Assembly: GCA_036417435.1 (NCBI GenBank)
Contig: CM070902.1
Location: forward strand, 41,686,600-41,750,599
Source of the DNA: Inia geoffrensis
Taxonomy: Eukaryota; Chordata; Mammalia; Artiodactyla; Iniidae
Direction: 5' to 3'
Length of the DNA stretch: 64,000 bases
Shown: one piece after another, positions 12,501 through 24,070 of the stretch
How positions within the stretch are numbered: the first letter of the stretch is position 1
Layout of the letters: the number at the start of each line of letters is the position of its first letter
Made by a program: the position numbers and the translations under genes
Notes under the pieces: generated by a model
Seen by the model: only the letters and a program-made list of their open reading frames with translations
What the model was told of the DNA's origin: nothing
Databases searched by the model: none

Positions 12501-13096
12501 TTTGCTTATCTTATCATGTTTGGGGTCTCCTTTTGGCAAGCTGCAGGTTTGTAGTTCCCATTTTTTTTTGGTGTCTGTCCCCAGTGGCTAAAGTTGGTTC
12601 AGTGGGTTGTGTAGGCTTCCTGGTGGAGGGGACTCGTGCCTGTTTTGCACTGGATGAGGCTGGATCTTGTCTTTCTGGTGGGCAGGTCCACATCTGGTGG
12701 TATGTTTTGGGATTTTTGGGGCCGTTTTATGGTTTTAGGCAGCCTCTCTGCTAATGGGTGGGGTTGTGTTCCTGTCTTTCTAGTTGTTTGGCATAGGGTG
12801 TCCAGCACTGTAGCTTGCTGGTCATTGAGTGAAGCTGGGTGTTGGTGTTGAGATGGAGATCTCTGGGAGATTTTCACCATTTGATATTATGTGGAGCTGG
12901 CAGGTCTCTTGTGGACCAGTGTCCTGGAGTTGGCTCTCCCACGTCAGAGGCACAGCACTGATTCCTGGCTGCAGCACCAAGAGCCTTTCATCCACATGGC
13001 CTAGAATAAAAGTGAGAAAAAGTAGAAAGAGGATAAAATAAAATAAAAAAGTTATTAAAATAAAAAATAATTATTAAGAAAAACAATTTTTTAAGT

Positions 13097-13127
<31 letters not shown>

Positions 13128-14438
13128 GGACAGACAGAACCCTAGGACAAATGGTGTAAGCAAAGCTATACAGACAAAATCTCACACAGGAGCATACACA
13201 TAAACACTCATAAAAAGAGGAAAAGGGGAAAAAATAATATATTTTGCTCTCCAAGTCCACCTCGTCAATTTGGGATGATTCATTGTCTATTCAGGTATTG
13301 CACAGATGCAGGTACATCAAGTTGATTGTGGAGCTTTAATCTGCTGCTTCTGAGGCTACTGGGAGAAATTTCCCTTTATCTTCTCTGTTCACACAGCTCC
13401 CAGGGGCTCAGCTTTGGATTTGGCCCCGCCGCTGCCTGTAGGTCACCAGAGGGCATCTGTTCTTCACTCAGACAGGACGGGGTTAAAGGAGCAGCTAATT
13501 CGGGGGCTCTGGCTCCCTCAGGCCAGAGGGAAGGAGGGTCATGGAGTGCGGGATGAACCTGCGGCGGCAGAGGCCAGCATGACGTTGCACCAGCCTGAGG
13601 TGTGCCGTGCGTTCTCCCGGGGAAGTTGTCCCTGGATCCTGGGACCCTGGCAGTGGCGGGCTGCACAGGCTCCCGGGAGGGGCAGTGTGGATAGTGACCT
13701 GTGCTCACACACTGGCTTCTTGGTGGCAGCAGCAGCGGTCTTAGCATCTCATGCCCGTCTCTGGGGTCCGCGCTGTTAGCCACAGCTTGTGCCCATCTAT
13801 GGATCTCCTTTAAGTGGCACTCTTAATCCCCTCTCCTCGTGCACCAGGAAGCAAAGAAGGAAGAAAAAATCTCTTGCCTCTTAAGCAGCTCCAGACTTTT
13901 TCCTGGACTCCCTACCTGCTAGCTGTGGTGCACTAGCCCCTTCAGGCTGTGTTCACGCCGCCAGTCCTTTTCCTGGGGCTTGACCAAAACCCGAGCCTCA
14001 GCTCCCAGCGCCCCAGTGGGTGAGCAGACAAGCCTCTCGGGCTGGTGAGTGCTGGTCGGCACCGATCCTCTGTGCGGGAATCTCTCCGCTTTGCCCTCTG
14101 CACTCCTGTGGCTGCGCTCTCCTCCGCGGCTCCGAAGCTTCCCCCCGCTCTGTCTCTCGCAGTCTCTCCCTGCGAAGGGGCTTCCTAGTGTGTGGAAACC
14201 TTTCCTCCTTCACAGCTCCCTCCCACTGGTGCAGGTCCCGTCCCTATTCTTTTGTCTCTCTTTATTCTTTTGCCCTACCCAGGTACCTGGGGAGTTTCTT
14301 GCCTTTTGTGGGGTCTGAGGTCTTCTGCCAGAGTTCAGTAAGTGTTCTGTAGGAGTTGTTCCACGTATAGATGTATTTCTGATGTATCTGTGGGGAGGAA
14401 GGTGATCTCCGCGTCTTACTCTTCTGCCATCTTCCCCT
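12501..14438 (-). promoter_or_regulatory. 5'UTR and internal promoter region of L1 copy C
   Basis: About 1.9 kb of untranslated L1 leader lies upstream of ORF1 on the minus strand. The outer 1 kb (13380-14438) is GC- and CpG-rich compared with the window. The extreme 5' end contains 'aagatggc' (complement 14426-14433), a match to the YY1 core known to position transcription start in human L1; that role is inferred here. An (AAAAC)n run lies at 13096-13130. Open frames in the GC-rich part (for example 13414-13779) are composition-driven and not coding. Confidence 0.75.
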
Positions 14439-14819
14439 CAATGCCTTTCATATTTAAATATGTAAACTATTTAGAATATTTTTTTGTGTATCATGTGATG
14501 TAGGCATCCATTATATATTTTTTTCAAGACATATAACTGATTGTCCCAGCACCATTTTTTGAATGGTCCATATTATATCATGCAGCCTGAAATACTAACT
14601 CTGGAATATATCACATTTCTAGAAATCCATTATTTCAATTAACAAAAGATTAATTTATAAAGTCTTTATGAAACTTCATGAAGTAGACATTAGTGTCTTT
14701 ACATATAACTTGACCAGCATTACATGGAAAAGTATACAGATTCTTTTGACAACAGTGTCCATGTTCTTGTCACTTGGAGAGGTAAGAAAAGAGCCAAATC
14801 ATGCAGGCATTTTGGGGAC
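14439..14819. other. Single-copy AT-rich flank
   Basis: AT-rich sequence next to the 5' end of L1 copy C. I recognise no gene or repeat family in it. Confidence 0.4.
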
Positions 14820-15350
14820 CTGGGATTTTATTCCAGAAACCATTAAAAGCTAACAAAAGGCTTTCAGCAGGGGAGTGACATACCTTAATTTACATTTTAA
14901 TTTGATTCTCTAGCAGTTGGATAAAATGGAGGTTGTGAGAAGGGAAACATATATGGCAGGCACCAGCTAGATAGCTGTTACAGTGGTCCAGATGTGGGGT
15001 GGTGCCACGTGGACCTTGGAGAATTCAGTGGAGATGGACATAAGTGAATGGGTTTGAAATATATTTTAGAGATAAATGCATCAGAACTTGCTGTTCAGCT
15101 GGATTTAATTGAAGGCTGAGAGAAAGGGACAAATCAAGGAGGACATTTAGAGTGATCAGCTGAGTGGTAGTGTACTAGTTGAAATAGGGAAGGCTAGAGT
15201 GTAACGAGGGGAGTCAGGGGGACAGATCAAGTTGGTGATTCCTATTAAATATGCAAACAGAGATGACAATAGGCACTTGGATATACAAGTTTGGAACTGG
15301 GGTGGAGTGGTCCATAGATATATACTTGGATTTATTTGTGACATTGACTG
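14820..15350 (-). mobile_element. L2 (LINE2) fragment, minus strand
   Basis: Sequence such as 'agcaggggagtgacat' (14870-14882), 'ttacagtggtccagatg' and 'cacttggatatacaagtttg' is the complement of the L2 ORF2 carboxy region and 3'UTR. L2 is an ancient mammalian LINE without recent activity. The copy is heavily diverged and has no open frame. Its left edge is uncertain. Confidence 0.6.
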
Positions 15351-15739
15351 GAAGATCTACACAATGGTGGTATTATAAGGACTCCTGATTTTATAGAGTT
15401 GAACAGCAAATGAGAAGTGATGTTGGAGACAGTGCAAACAAATTTTTCAAGAAGCTCAGCTCTGAAGGAAATAAGATCAAATACAGAAGATACGGAACTA
15501 GTAGATAAAGGATTGAGCAACTTTTTTTTTTTTCCAATGGGAGAGATCCATACTTAGAGGAAGGAATTAATAGAGAAATAGTGGGAGAAAATATAGGAAA
15601 GAGGGGGAAAAAATTTAAAAAAATATACAACTGAGGAGACAGGGTCAATGAGGAAACAGGGGTTCAAGGGATGCTCTTTACTGTGAGGGTGGAGAAGAAG
15701 CATACCATTTCCTGAGAGTGGCAAAAGAAGGGGACATTA
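15351..15739. other. Purine-rich stretch, no gene seen
   Basis: Purine-rich DNA with a T run at 15523-15534. It may continue the ancient L2-like repeat to its left ('tttcaagaagctcagctctgaa'), but the family is not clear to me. Confidence 0.35.
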
Positions 15740-15965
15740 TAATGTGATGTCTAAGTGCCAGGCTTCAGAGCCAGATCGTCTGGGTTTACATTAGGCTCTG
15801 CTGTTTACAAGTGATGGAGCCCTTTAAACCTTAGTTTTGTCATTGATAACGTGGGAATGATGATATGAATACACATGTTTAGGATTGTTATGAGGACTAG
15901 ATGATATGCAGATAGCACTTAGCACAGAGCTCAATAAACATGAGGTCAGATTGTATTAATAAATA
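15740..15965 (+). mobile_element. MIR SINE
   Basis: The plus strand follows the MIR layout: 'cttcagagccagatcgtctgggttta', the core 'ccttagttttgtcattgataacgtgggaatgatg', and the tail 'gcacttagcacagagctcaataaa'. MIR is a tRNA-derived SINE that was mobilised by L2 before the mammalian radiation. Confidence 0.7.
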
Positions 15966-16098
15966 TAGTTTTGCCTATATATGTGGGAAGTCAAAGATAA
16001 TCACATTGAGGTCCTCAATTTTCTCATGAAGACCCTTAGTTTGCAAAAGCTATTCTAGATAATGGGAGATGGAATTGATCACCAGAACTTCCCACTTT

Positions 16099-16445
16099 CT
16101 TTTTTTTAATTTTTTTTTTTTATTGAAATATAGTTGATTTACCATGTTGTGTTAGTTTCAGGTGTAGAGCAAAGTAGTTCAGTTATACATATATGAAAAT
16201 CTATTCTTTTTAAGATTATTTTCCATTATAGGTTATTATAAGATATTGAGTGTAGTTCCCTGTGCTATACAGTAGATCCTTGTAGATTATCTATTGTACA
16301 TATAGTAGTGTATATATTTTAATCCCAAACTCCTGATTTATAATCCCCCTGCCACTTTACCCTTTGGTAACCATAACTTTGTTTTCTATGTCTGTGAGTC
16401 TATTTCTGTTTTATTAATAAGCTCATTTGTATCATTATTTTTAAA
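16099..16445 (-). mobile_element. 5'-truncated L1 3' end
   Basis: A T run (16099-16122) followed by 'attgaaatatagttgattta' is the complement of an L1 tail. The rest is L1 3'UTR only, up to 'gtgagtctatttctgtttt'. The copy is truncated within the 3'UTR and carries no coding sequence. Confidence 0.85.
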
Positions 16446-16837
16446 GATTTTCCTCCTACTAGCATTGTATAGCAGGTAAAACTGGTTTAAAGTGGGAATG
16501 AAGGGCAAATAGTTCAGACTGTTCTTTTCCTGGTTAACACGAGTGAGACACTCATTCTTGGAACTGGCCACAAAACATTATGGACACTTTTACTAAACTA
16601 GAAACAAAACCACATTTTCCCTTCTGCCAGATCTGTGAACAGAGCTGCCTGAGTGGCAGAGTGCTTCTCTGAAACTTGGAACACTGTGTTTTTTTTTACA
16701 TACAACTTGTTTGCAGTTCAACTGGCTTTTTATTTCAGGGTGTCTATGGTTATGGGAGGGCAGATTTCAGCTCCTCGAGATTATGTAGACATTTAGTCAA
16801 ATGTAGTTCTAAAGACATTCCACAAAAAGAGTTCTGG

Positions 16838-16906
16838 TGGGCATTGGAATACCTGGGCTTGATCCTGGCTCCTTTACCACCTAACTGTGTGGTTTTTGTC
16901 AGCATC
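16838..16906 (+). mobile_element. Short MIR fragment
   Basis: The piece 'gaatacctgggcttgatcctggctcc...taactgtgtg' matches the MIR 5' half. The element's remaining part is not recognisable. Confidence 0.45.
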
Positions 16907-17544
16907 TAGAGAAGAAGGGGTTTGGACTGAACAGGTGATGATTCCCATGTAGTTCTCCAACCACCTGCAACACAAGAATCTCACTAAGCAGTTCTTGCCT
17001 GAGAGATGATTGTTTCTTCTATCTTGAAGGTGTATGGAAGGAGATTCTCTCAGCAAGAGTATATCTTCCAACACATTATAAGTAGCCACTTGGGTACTAT
17101 GTTAATTACTCACTGCTGTTTCCTAGTTACAGATAGATTTGCTCAAGAAAACATTTGTTGATGGTCCTCTCTTCTAGGTGCTAAAACTGTGATAGCCACC
17201 AAGAGAGACCAAGCTCTGTCTTCATGGACATCGTAACCTTGGTTTTACCAAAAAGCCCCCAAAGGACCTTCATTTTCCAATAGACTATGTTTTGATACTT
17301 CACTTAATATTTTGGACTCAGCTTTATTCCATTCATCAAATATCATGTATTTTGAAGATAATTTATTTTCACATTTTTATGTCTGGTGTCCGGCATCATT
17401 TCTGGCACATACAAGGTATGCAGTAATATCTGAAAGAAACAATCCCTGGTAATTTGAGAAGGTATGACCTTTTCGATAGGTCACAATTACAACAATGTAA
17501 TTTCTATTTTGCTGCATTATGAAGAAAAGAGCATAAGTGTTAGG
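16907..17544. other. Single-copy sequence, nothing recognised
   Basis: No long open frame, simple repeat or familiar interspersed repeat stands out here. Confidence 0.4.
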
Positions 17545-17745
17545 AAATTAACATTTGTTTAGAATTTATCATGCAGATACTTTATTGTGCAGATACTTTA
17601 AATACGTATGTTAATATGATTCTTTTAATTGCCTGTTTCTTAAGATGAAAAAACTGAGGTCCAGAAAGAATATGTAGCCAGCCATGTTGCTTGGCTATTA
17701 CATAACAGAGACATGCTTTAAATCATGGTCTGTCTGACTCTAAAG
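17545..17745 (-). mobile_element. MIR SINE, minus strand
   Basis: The block 'cttaagatgaaaaaactgaggtccagaaag' near 17640-17670 is the complement of the MIR core, flanked by 'atactttaaatacgtatgtt' and by 'aaatcatggtctgtctgactct', the usual outer parts of a reversed MIR. Confidence 0.65.
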
Positions 17746-18879
17746 ATTATTCTTGTTTTATTTCTATGTGTTTTCCACCATTGCAGGAATTACTGTTGTC
17801 ATCAGATGCAAAAACCCTGACCAGTGCAATTACATAAGTAAAAGCTCCATAATAAATTGGAGCCCTCCAGGTCCCCTCTGCCTGTGTCAGACTTTCTCCT
17901 GATTCACGGGCACTGACTATGAAGCTCCCAGAGTCTACTGACCACAACAGACCCCAGATGGATGATGGCACAAAATTACAAATTAGAGATAAAATAAGTG
18001 CTGTTGTTGTTTTAACCATGGTGATAATAATGGCTTACACTGATATGATGCCTAATGGATTGTAAAACACTTGACCATGTGTCAACACTCCTGGGAAGTA
18101 GACAAGGCAGGGATCGGCAAGCTTACATCCCCTCTCTCGAGCTTGCCCTGCTCATTCATGGCTTGGCTGAGTCTGGTCTTTTTGCTCCTTGTCCAGTGAT
18201 ACGCAGAATAATGAAAGATGCCTCAGTTTAGACTGACTATGTGTATGCCAGTTATAAGATAACCCAGCAGATGCAGAGATTTATACCTATGCTTAAAATA
18301 GTAATAACATAATTTCATAGCAGCTCACAGTTTATTTTCCCTTTTGGAAAGAAAAGATGCCCTTTCTTCTTTCTTCCTTTGTACTTTGTAAGAAAACCCA
18401 GTTGTGGGTTGCAATCAGAAGTGGAGAATTGGGTCCTCCTATTTTGTCCAATTTTCAGACCATCACAAAGGAAGGAAAAACTTTTTAGTCGTTTGGAAAT
18501 GGTAATAAACAAGACTCTAGGTCAGGGAATTTGCAAGAAACCTGAGAAGTTATGATACTTTTACCTATTCTTAAAGGAGCTACCTATCCAAGATCTTTCT
18601 TGACCTTCTAATGTATCCCGTGTAAAGCTGCAGCCAGCAAGGGCACTGGAAAGCACATTTTGCTTTTCTTACCTAAAGGAACTAAGGCATAGCTTACTCT
18701 GAGCTGGCCATTCACCGAGATTTACATGCTGGTGCTTCTGTGAGTTTGAGTGGCAGTGTTTGCTTTTCTGTCGCCTTTACTTCTTTTGAGTTATGCTCTG
18801 TGCTCAGAGCATCTCAGTTCCTCTAGAGACAGGCAGTTTTGTTTCTAAGAAGCACACGGTGGATTTAGGAAATACAGCA
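17746..18879. other. Single-copy sequence, nothing recognised
   Basis: Mixed-composition DNA with no supported gene. The only notable composition is a short pyrimidine run near 18360-18380. Confidence 0.4.
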
Positions 18880-19080
18880 TCTGTGGTTCTCTGCCAGCTC
18901 CACCATTTAGAGGTTTTGTGATCTTGGAAGAGTCATTTATAAGCCTCACTTTCTTCATCTGTGAAATGGGAATAAGGCCTGACTCACAAAGTTGTTGAGT
19001 GAATGACACATATAACTGTGTGTGAAAAGTACTTTACACACAAAATTGATCCTTACTGTCTTAATTATTGTCTTTTCACA
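18880..19080 (+). mobile_element. MIR SINE
   Basis: Plus-strand MIR with 'ccagctccaccatttagaggttttgtgatcttgg', the core 'ctttcttcatctgtgaaatgggaataagg' and the 3' part 'gttgttgagtgaatgacac'. Confidence 0.75.
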
Positions 19081-19198
19081 TTTATGTCTCTCTCTCTCTT
19101 TTTTTGAAACTTATCATCCATTTCCAACAAGATGTTCCTTCCCCAAACTTATTTCAACTTGTTCTTTGTCATAATTTTTTGAAAGTCCTGGGGTTGTT

Positions 19199-19602
19199 TG
19201 ATGGTTAATTTTACACATCAACTTGTCTGGGCATGATGCCCAGATATTTGGTCAAACATTATACTGGATGTTTCTAAAAGGTGTTTTTGAATGTGATTAA
19301 CATTTAAATCTGTGGACTTTGAGTAAAGCAGACTGTCCTTCATAATGTGGGTGAGCCTCATGTAATCAGTTTGAAGTCCTGAATAGGACAAATAACTGCC
19401 ATCCCCTGAGCATGAGGGAATTCTTAATCAGAGACCTTCAGACTTGAACTGCAGCACTGGCTCTTTCCTGAGTTTCTAGCCTGCTGTCCCACACTACAGA
19501 TTTTGGACTTACCCATGTGAGCCAGTTCCTTAGAATAAATCTCTTTCTACATATATACACAAGTTATTCTGCTTCTCCAGAGAATCCTGACTAATGCAAG
19601 CT
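19199..19602 (+). mobile_element. MLT2-type ERVL solo LTR
   Basis: The LTR begins with 'gatggttaattttacacatc' and continues with the diagnostic 'gcccagatatttggtcaaac' and 'cagactgtccttcataatgtgggtgagcctc'. It ends with an AATAAA (19533-19538) and 'cagagaatcctgactaatgc'. This is the plan of MLT2 LTRs of the ERVL group. No internal retroviral sequence adjoins it, so it is a solo LTR relic. Confidence 0.8.
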
Positions 19603-20554
19603 GGTTTGTGATAGCATCCTTCTGAGGTCGCCATGGAGCTGAGAAGTGATGGCTCCTCATCAGAACCTTGTAGCTGAGTTCTGCATGAGATACTGAGCTG
19701 GGAGCTAGCACTTGATGACCCTTAGGTTGGTCTCTTGCTGTCAACAAAGCACCAGTATCATGGGGCTAGACCTACCACTACTGATGTCTCATGTAGGAAG
19801 CTCTGGGTTCTCCTCCTTTTCCATGAACTTTCTTCCCCAACAATCTTAGGCAAGGCTTGAATCTTTTCAAAGAATGTTCCTCCTTTGGATATGGGGAAGT
19901 TTTTGGATTTTGTGTTCATTGGCCTTGCTTACACATCAGTAACATCATGTCACACCCCTTCTCAGATGTCCCCAAGAATTCCCTGTTCTCACCACATCAA
20001 GTGCAAATGCCCTTGCCTGCTTCTGAGCACATCACACCCACCTTCCTCTTATCTCTTGAATGTGACATGCTCATTTTGCCTCCATACTTTTGCTCATTTT
20101 CATCCTTTCTAAAGTGGTTTCCTTCATTCTACTTAGGGCTGCCCAATCCTCTCAAGTCCCACCTCCTTCATCAAACTCATCCTGGTGGCTCCTATATCAT
20201 GCTGGCTCCTCTGCCCTGAACTTCAACATCTGTGACAAGCCTTCATCACAGGGTTCAGCAACACATTACGTGCTGACTTGCAGTCATTTTTTTTTCAAGT
20301 TTCTGAGTTGAGAGCTTTCAAACTGAATCGTGTGAGAAATGGTTAACTGAGCAACTACTATTCACTCTATTGGTTACCTGAGATAATTGTGTAAGACAAG
20401 GCTTGCATTCTTTAAATGCTCATATCTAATGGGAGAGATAGACCAGTAACCAGAAAATTAAAATGCAGTGATATGAGTGTTATAACAGAGATGTGTACAG
20501 AGTCCTATGGAGAGAGGGCAAGTGAATGTGGGAGGGAGACTGTGGAGGAGGGAT
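19603..20554. other. Mostly single-copy, possible L2-like part
   Basis: The part 19980-20300 has the pyrimidine-rich style of an L2 3' region ('caagtcccacctccttcatc') but I cannot confirm it. The 120-codon open frame at 19857-20219 shows no domain and appears to be chance. Confidence 0.3.
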
Positions 20555-20770
20555 CTATCTTTGAATACCTATCATGTTCTGAGCCCTGTGCTAGGGATTT
20601 ATATGAATCATCTTATTCAGTATTTAAAAAATCCTGCAAGAAGGATGTGGAGCAATGTCCCCACCTTCCCAATAAGACCAAGAAAGAAGTGACTTGACAG
20701 CATCAGAGAATTTGGTGGAGTTCATGGGCCTGCTGGCTCCAAAGCCCATGCACTTTTTCATTACCCTGCC
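20555..20770 (-). mobile_element. MIR SINE, minus strand
   Basis: Reads 'gaatacctatcatgttctgagccctgtgctaggg' and then 'aatcatcttattcagtattt', the complement of the MIR 3' half; the remainder is diverged. Confidence 0.6.
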
Positions 20771-21407
20771 TACTAGGGTGCTTCACTGGTAACCGCCAGC
20801 AAGTCATGCTCTTCACTGACCACTCAGGCTCTGCCTCCTTTCAGTAATACTTGAGCTATTTTCACCTTTTCTTTTCACTCACAAGAACTTCTATTTTGCT
20901 AGAGATTACCAAAGCAAGACAACAAACAAATAATAAGGGTAAGCATAAACCAACACCAAAACCCCTTCCTTTTTGTAATATGAAGCCGCTAGTTATTCTT
21001 GCTATTAAAACCTGAATTTGAAGGAATTAATTTTAACTTTTAAATTAATTTATTATATGTTTAGTAGTTAGACACAATCATTAACAAATTCAACACATGT
21101 TAAGATAGTCCATCAAATATAGTTCTGAAGCAACATTTCTTTTTGATGAGTTTGTTGTAAAATCTCTTTATTATTCAATTGGATTTGTTTTTCTCAAGAA
21201 AAAAATATGCTTTTGAAGGGAGGAAAGGAGGAAGGAACAAAGGAAGGAAGGGAAGAAGAAAAGAAAGGTGGGCTGAGATGGTGGACCACTGCAAAGCATT
21301 CTATTAGTGATACTCTACCAGGTCTGGGTCTGCTAATCTCTCCACTTGATTTTACACATTTTAAGTTCTGGATTCACTTGGTTCTCTACATACAAAGACC
21401 TGGATCC
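20771..21407. other. Single-copy sequence with a purine-rich run
   Basis: AT-rich around 21000-21190. A GGAAG-type purine run lies at 21218-21268 and is probably a degenerate simple repeat. No gene is supported. Confidence 0.4.
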
Positions 21408-21500
21408 ATGACTTAATTATCTTTGTATCCCTCACAAGGTCTAACACTCAGCACCACCCATACAATAGCTACTGGACAAATGTTCAACTGTGCTACACAT
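21408..21500 (+). mobile_element. L2 3' end fragment
   Basis: The text 'ctttgtatccctcacaaggtctaacactcag...tagctactggacaaatgtt' matches the L2 3' terminus, which normally reads 'tatccccagcacctagcacag' and ends in an 'aaatgtttgttgaa' motif. Confidence 0.5.
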
Positions 21501-21607
21501 CAGTCTGAAATTCTTTCAATTCAAGTCTTCATGCTAGGAAAGCACTTTGCCTACTTTCACTGGTGTCATAATTGACAGTCCAGTTTACTTAAAAAAGCAT
21601 TTCTCTT

Positions 21608-21738
21608 ATTTATTTATCTATTTATTTATGTTGCACTGTGCCACATGCGGGAACCTAGTTCCCCAACTAGGGATAGAACCCCGTGCCCCCTGCATTGGAA
21701 GCACAAAGCCTTAACCACTGGACCACCAGGGAAGTCCC
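21608..21738 (-). mobile_element. CHR-1-type tRNA-derived SINE, minus strand
   Basis: Starts with a TTTA-rich tail (21609-21631), then 'gccacatgcgggaacctagttccccaactagggatagaacc' and the head complement 'ccactggaccaccagggaagtccc'. A perfect 12-bp TSD 'agcatttctctt' flanks it at 21596-21607 and 21739-21750. The split promoter boxes of the tRNA-derived head are partly retained on the minus strand. Confidence 0.88.
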
Positions 21739-22067
21739 AGCATTTCTCTTTTTAATAAGAGGTGCTCAATAAGTGTTTATGCAATGGATGGAGGATGAAC
21801 ACATTGAATTCTCATTTGTGTTTGTGCTGGATTTAAGTTATTCCCATGAGGACGGGGAGCTCCTTGTTCTTCATCTTGCATCTTGCATGTGTGGTTGGTG
21901 CTGGAAAAGTCTTGCTGAATTTAATAAGCCTGATGATTCTGCTTTTACCTGTCTATTTGGAATTTTCTTAGAGAACTTGCCAAAAGGTTATTTCAGCTGT
22001 CATAATGGCAGACAGTGTGTGGGTAAATGGAGAGAAGCAAAGAGAGGATGCATAAATTAATTTTTTA

Positions 22068-22350
22068 AATTAATTTTTATTGAAGTATAGTTGATTTACA
22101 ATGTTGTGTTAGTTTCTTCTGCATGGCAAAGTGAACCAGTTAAACATATACCTATATCCACTCTTTATTTTAGATTCTATTCCTATATAGGTCATTACAG
22201 AACATTGAGTAGAGTTCCCTGTGCTATACAGTGGGTTCTTATTAGTTATCTATTTTATATATGGTAGTGTGTATATGTCAATCCCAATCTCCCAATTTAT
22301 CGCTGCCTCCCCCTTTCCCCCTTGGTAACCATAAGTTTGTTTTCTACATA
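22068..22350 (-). mobile_element. 5'-truncated L1 3' end
   Basis: Opens with 'taatttttattgaagtatag' and runs through L1 3'UTR blocks ('cctgtgctatacagtgggttcttattagttatc') to 'ggtaaccataagtttgtttt'. Only 3'UTR sequence is present. Confidence 0.85.
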
Positions 22351-22399
22351 AAGATCATGTTGGAAGTCAGGCATGGAAACCCACTCTCCCTCATTCTTT

Positions 22400-23180
22400 C
22401 TTCCTTTTTGCCCATTTCTGGGTCTTCCAGGATATAACAAATAAGAGGCTGCAGTTTCTGCAATGAGACACGAGGGGCCAAAATGTCAACTGGGTAGACA
22501 AGTATACAAGACAAAGCACAGAGGGGTGGGCTTTTCCCACTCTACCCTCAACCCTGCCAGGTGGGCCCTGGCTTGCCCTGGAGTTCCCTGGCCAAGGGCT
22601 TTCTCCTCCTCCTTCCAGCCCAGTGGAGCTGCCAGGACTGCTGAGAGACAGAAAGTGTGAGCAGGGCAGGCAGGCGAGGCAGCTGCAGAGGACAGGCGCT
22701 GCAGCAGTGGTGCCAGAAGTGCTCATTTATTTTGTACTTAGATTTACAAGTATAATGAGGCTTCATCTGTTGACTGCCAGCCTACCATCCATCAACCCTG
22801 TTCCACTGGAGGCAGAGCCCATGTCCTGTTGGGCCTCCGAAACATTGGCTTGCTCTCTTTTCCTGCCTTGTAGGCCTGGTAAACAAAGAGAATGGGGCTA
22901 CAGATGGAAGTTGTTTGCTGCATGTGTATGTCTGGGAGTAGGTAAGGCTGCGGCTGGTGTCCCTGCCCTGAAACATACCAGCTGGTGATGTTTTTACGTC
23001 TGCTGTCCCCAGCTCCAGCTCCCATTCTGAGCAAGCCAGAGAAATGTTGGGCTAAGCCTGATTTCCTTCTTCCAGCTTCCATTTTGGGTTTACACACTCT
23101 TGGCATGAGGGCAGCCCAGCTGTAGGCCCTGCTTCTCAGTCCCCTTGGCAGTGAGGCTGTGATGATTGGCCCTCTGGGAT
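22400..23180. other. GC-rich single-copy island, no gene recognised
   Basis: This block is GC-richer than its flanks, free of repeats that I can recognise, and contains open frames on both strands (22391-22726 minus, 111 codons; 22623-22988 plus, 121 codons). They overlap each other and share no known domain, so coding potential is doubtful. Possible explanations are a regulatory element, a terminal exon of an unrecognised non-coding RNA, or chance. CpG density is modest, so a classic CpG-island promoter is unlikely. Confidence 0.3.
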
Positions 23181-23742
23181 GTAGAGAGGAGGTGAATGTC
23201 TTCCTGCATCTGCTCTGGCTTTCATTAGGGATTTTCCCCTCTCACCCATTAGGTTGAGAAAACTTGGTGCAAATGGGCTATTTCTAGCTCACTGCAAGGA
23301 ATAGTTGGATTGAATTCTCTTCAGAAGGGAAGCCTTATGGATGCTGTTAGTGCTGTATCTTGAGAGGAGGCAGGCTAGGTCCTGTATTTAAGACCATTCA
23401 GCCATCACCTCTGTCACACTGGGTTTCTCAAAGCTAGAGGCATTGCAAAGTCTTTGGAATACATTATTCTGAATTCATAGAGTTCCTAGATGAGGGACTT
23501 TGGGAAGTTTCTGATTTAATCTCCCTAAATCTTAGTGTCCTCATTTAGTTAACAAAGAAGGAATGAATAAATGGATGAATAAATCTGTTTATTATCTATC
23601 GAGAATTTTAATTCCAATCCCCTTATGGTCTCCTACCCTTGTGAGTGGTGCTGAATTGTGTAGAACTCTAATGGTTTTCCAAATCCTATTTTACAATGAG
23701 GCATTTATAACTTGGGTTTGCTAGTGTTCCTCTTCCAAAGTC
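23181..23742. other. Single-copy sequence, nothing recognised
   Basis: No gene is supported. A degenerate (AATGAATA)-like run lies near 23560-23585. Confidence 0.35.
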
Positions 23743-23793
23743 ATGTATATATGTGTGTATGTGTGTGTGAGTATTTGCATGTGTTTGTATGTT
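23743..23793. repeat. Imperfect (TG)n microsatellite
   Basis: The run is made of TG and TATG units with interruptions. Confidence 0.7.
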
Positions 23794-23817
23794 TGTCCTT
23801 AATACCCTATCTTGAGA

Positions 23818-24070
23818 GTCATATAGCATCATGATGGTACTTAAGGTCAAAATGCCTGGGTTGGATCTTGGCTCTGCTACTCACTAGTAATTTCACCTAT
23901 GACAAACAATTTAACCTCTCTGTACTTCAATTTTCTCTTTTATAAGATGGTAATAATATCAATGATGTCTACCTCTTGATGTTATTGTGGGATTCAATGA
24001 GTTTATATAGTGATTACTTAGAACAATGTTTAGCACGTGGTATGCTATGTAAGTTTTGGTATTATTGTAG
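23818..24070 (+). mobile_element. Near-complete MIR SINE
   Basis: Contains the whole MIR plan in order: 'aaaatgcctgggttggatcttggctctgctactcac', then 'cctctctgtacttcaattttctcttttataagatggtaata', then 'gatgttattgtgggattcaatgagtt', then 'acaatgtttagcacgtggtatgct'. It is one of the best-preserved MIRs here. Confidence 0.8.

Larger units (their letters stand above)
7342..14438 (-). mobile_element. Structurally full-length L1, minus strand (copy C)
   Basis: Reading the minus strand from 14438 to 7342 gives the complete L1 plan: a start resembling 'gaggggaagatggcagaaga', a 5'UTR of about 1.9 kb, ORF1, spacer, ORF2, 3'UTR with an AATAAA (complement near 7363) and a poly-A tail (the T run 7342-7358). 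The 5'UTR starts like those of cetartiodactyl and other laurasiatherian L1s. Both ORFs are interrupted, so it cannot retrotranspose. I could not find a convincing TSD between the left flank (before 7342) and right flank (after 14438). Confidence 0.93.

Noticed and set aside
13414..13779. A 121-codon plus-strand frame and a 135-codon minus-strand frame in GC-rich DNA
   Set aside because: Both lie within the 5'UTR of a minus-strand L1, overlap each other and show no domain; high GC content alone gives long open frames.
7342..14438. Possibly active full-length L1
   Set aside because: The structure is complete, but ORF1 stops near its start and ORF2 has at least eight breaks and an altered FADD box.
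19857..20219. A 120-codon plus-strand frame
   Set aside because: No domain or codon pattern is evident, and part of the stretch looks like decayed L2.
22391..22988. Possible protein-coding exon
   Set aside because: Overlapping frames on opposite strands, no splice-site pair that I trust and no recognisable domain; kept only as a GC-rich island.
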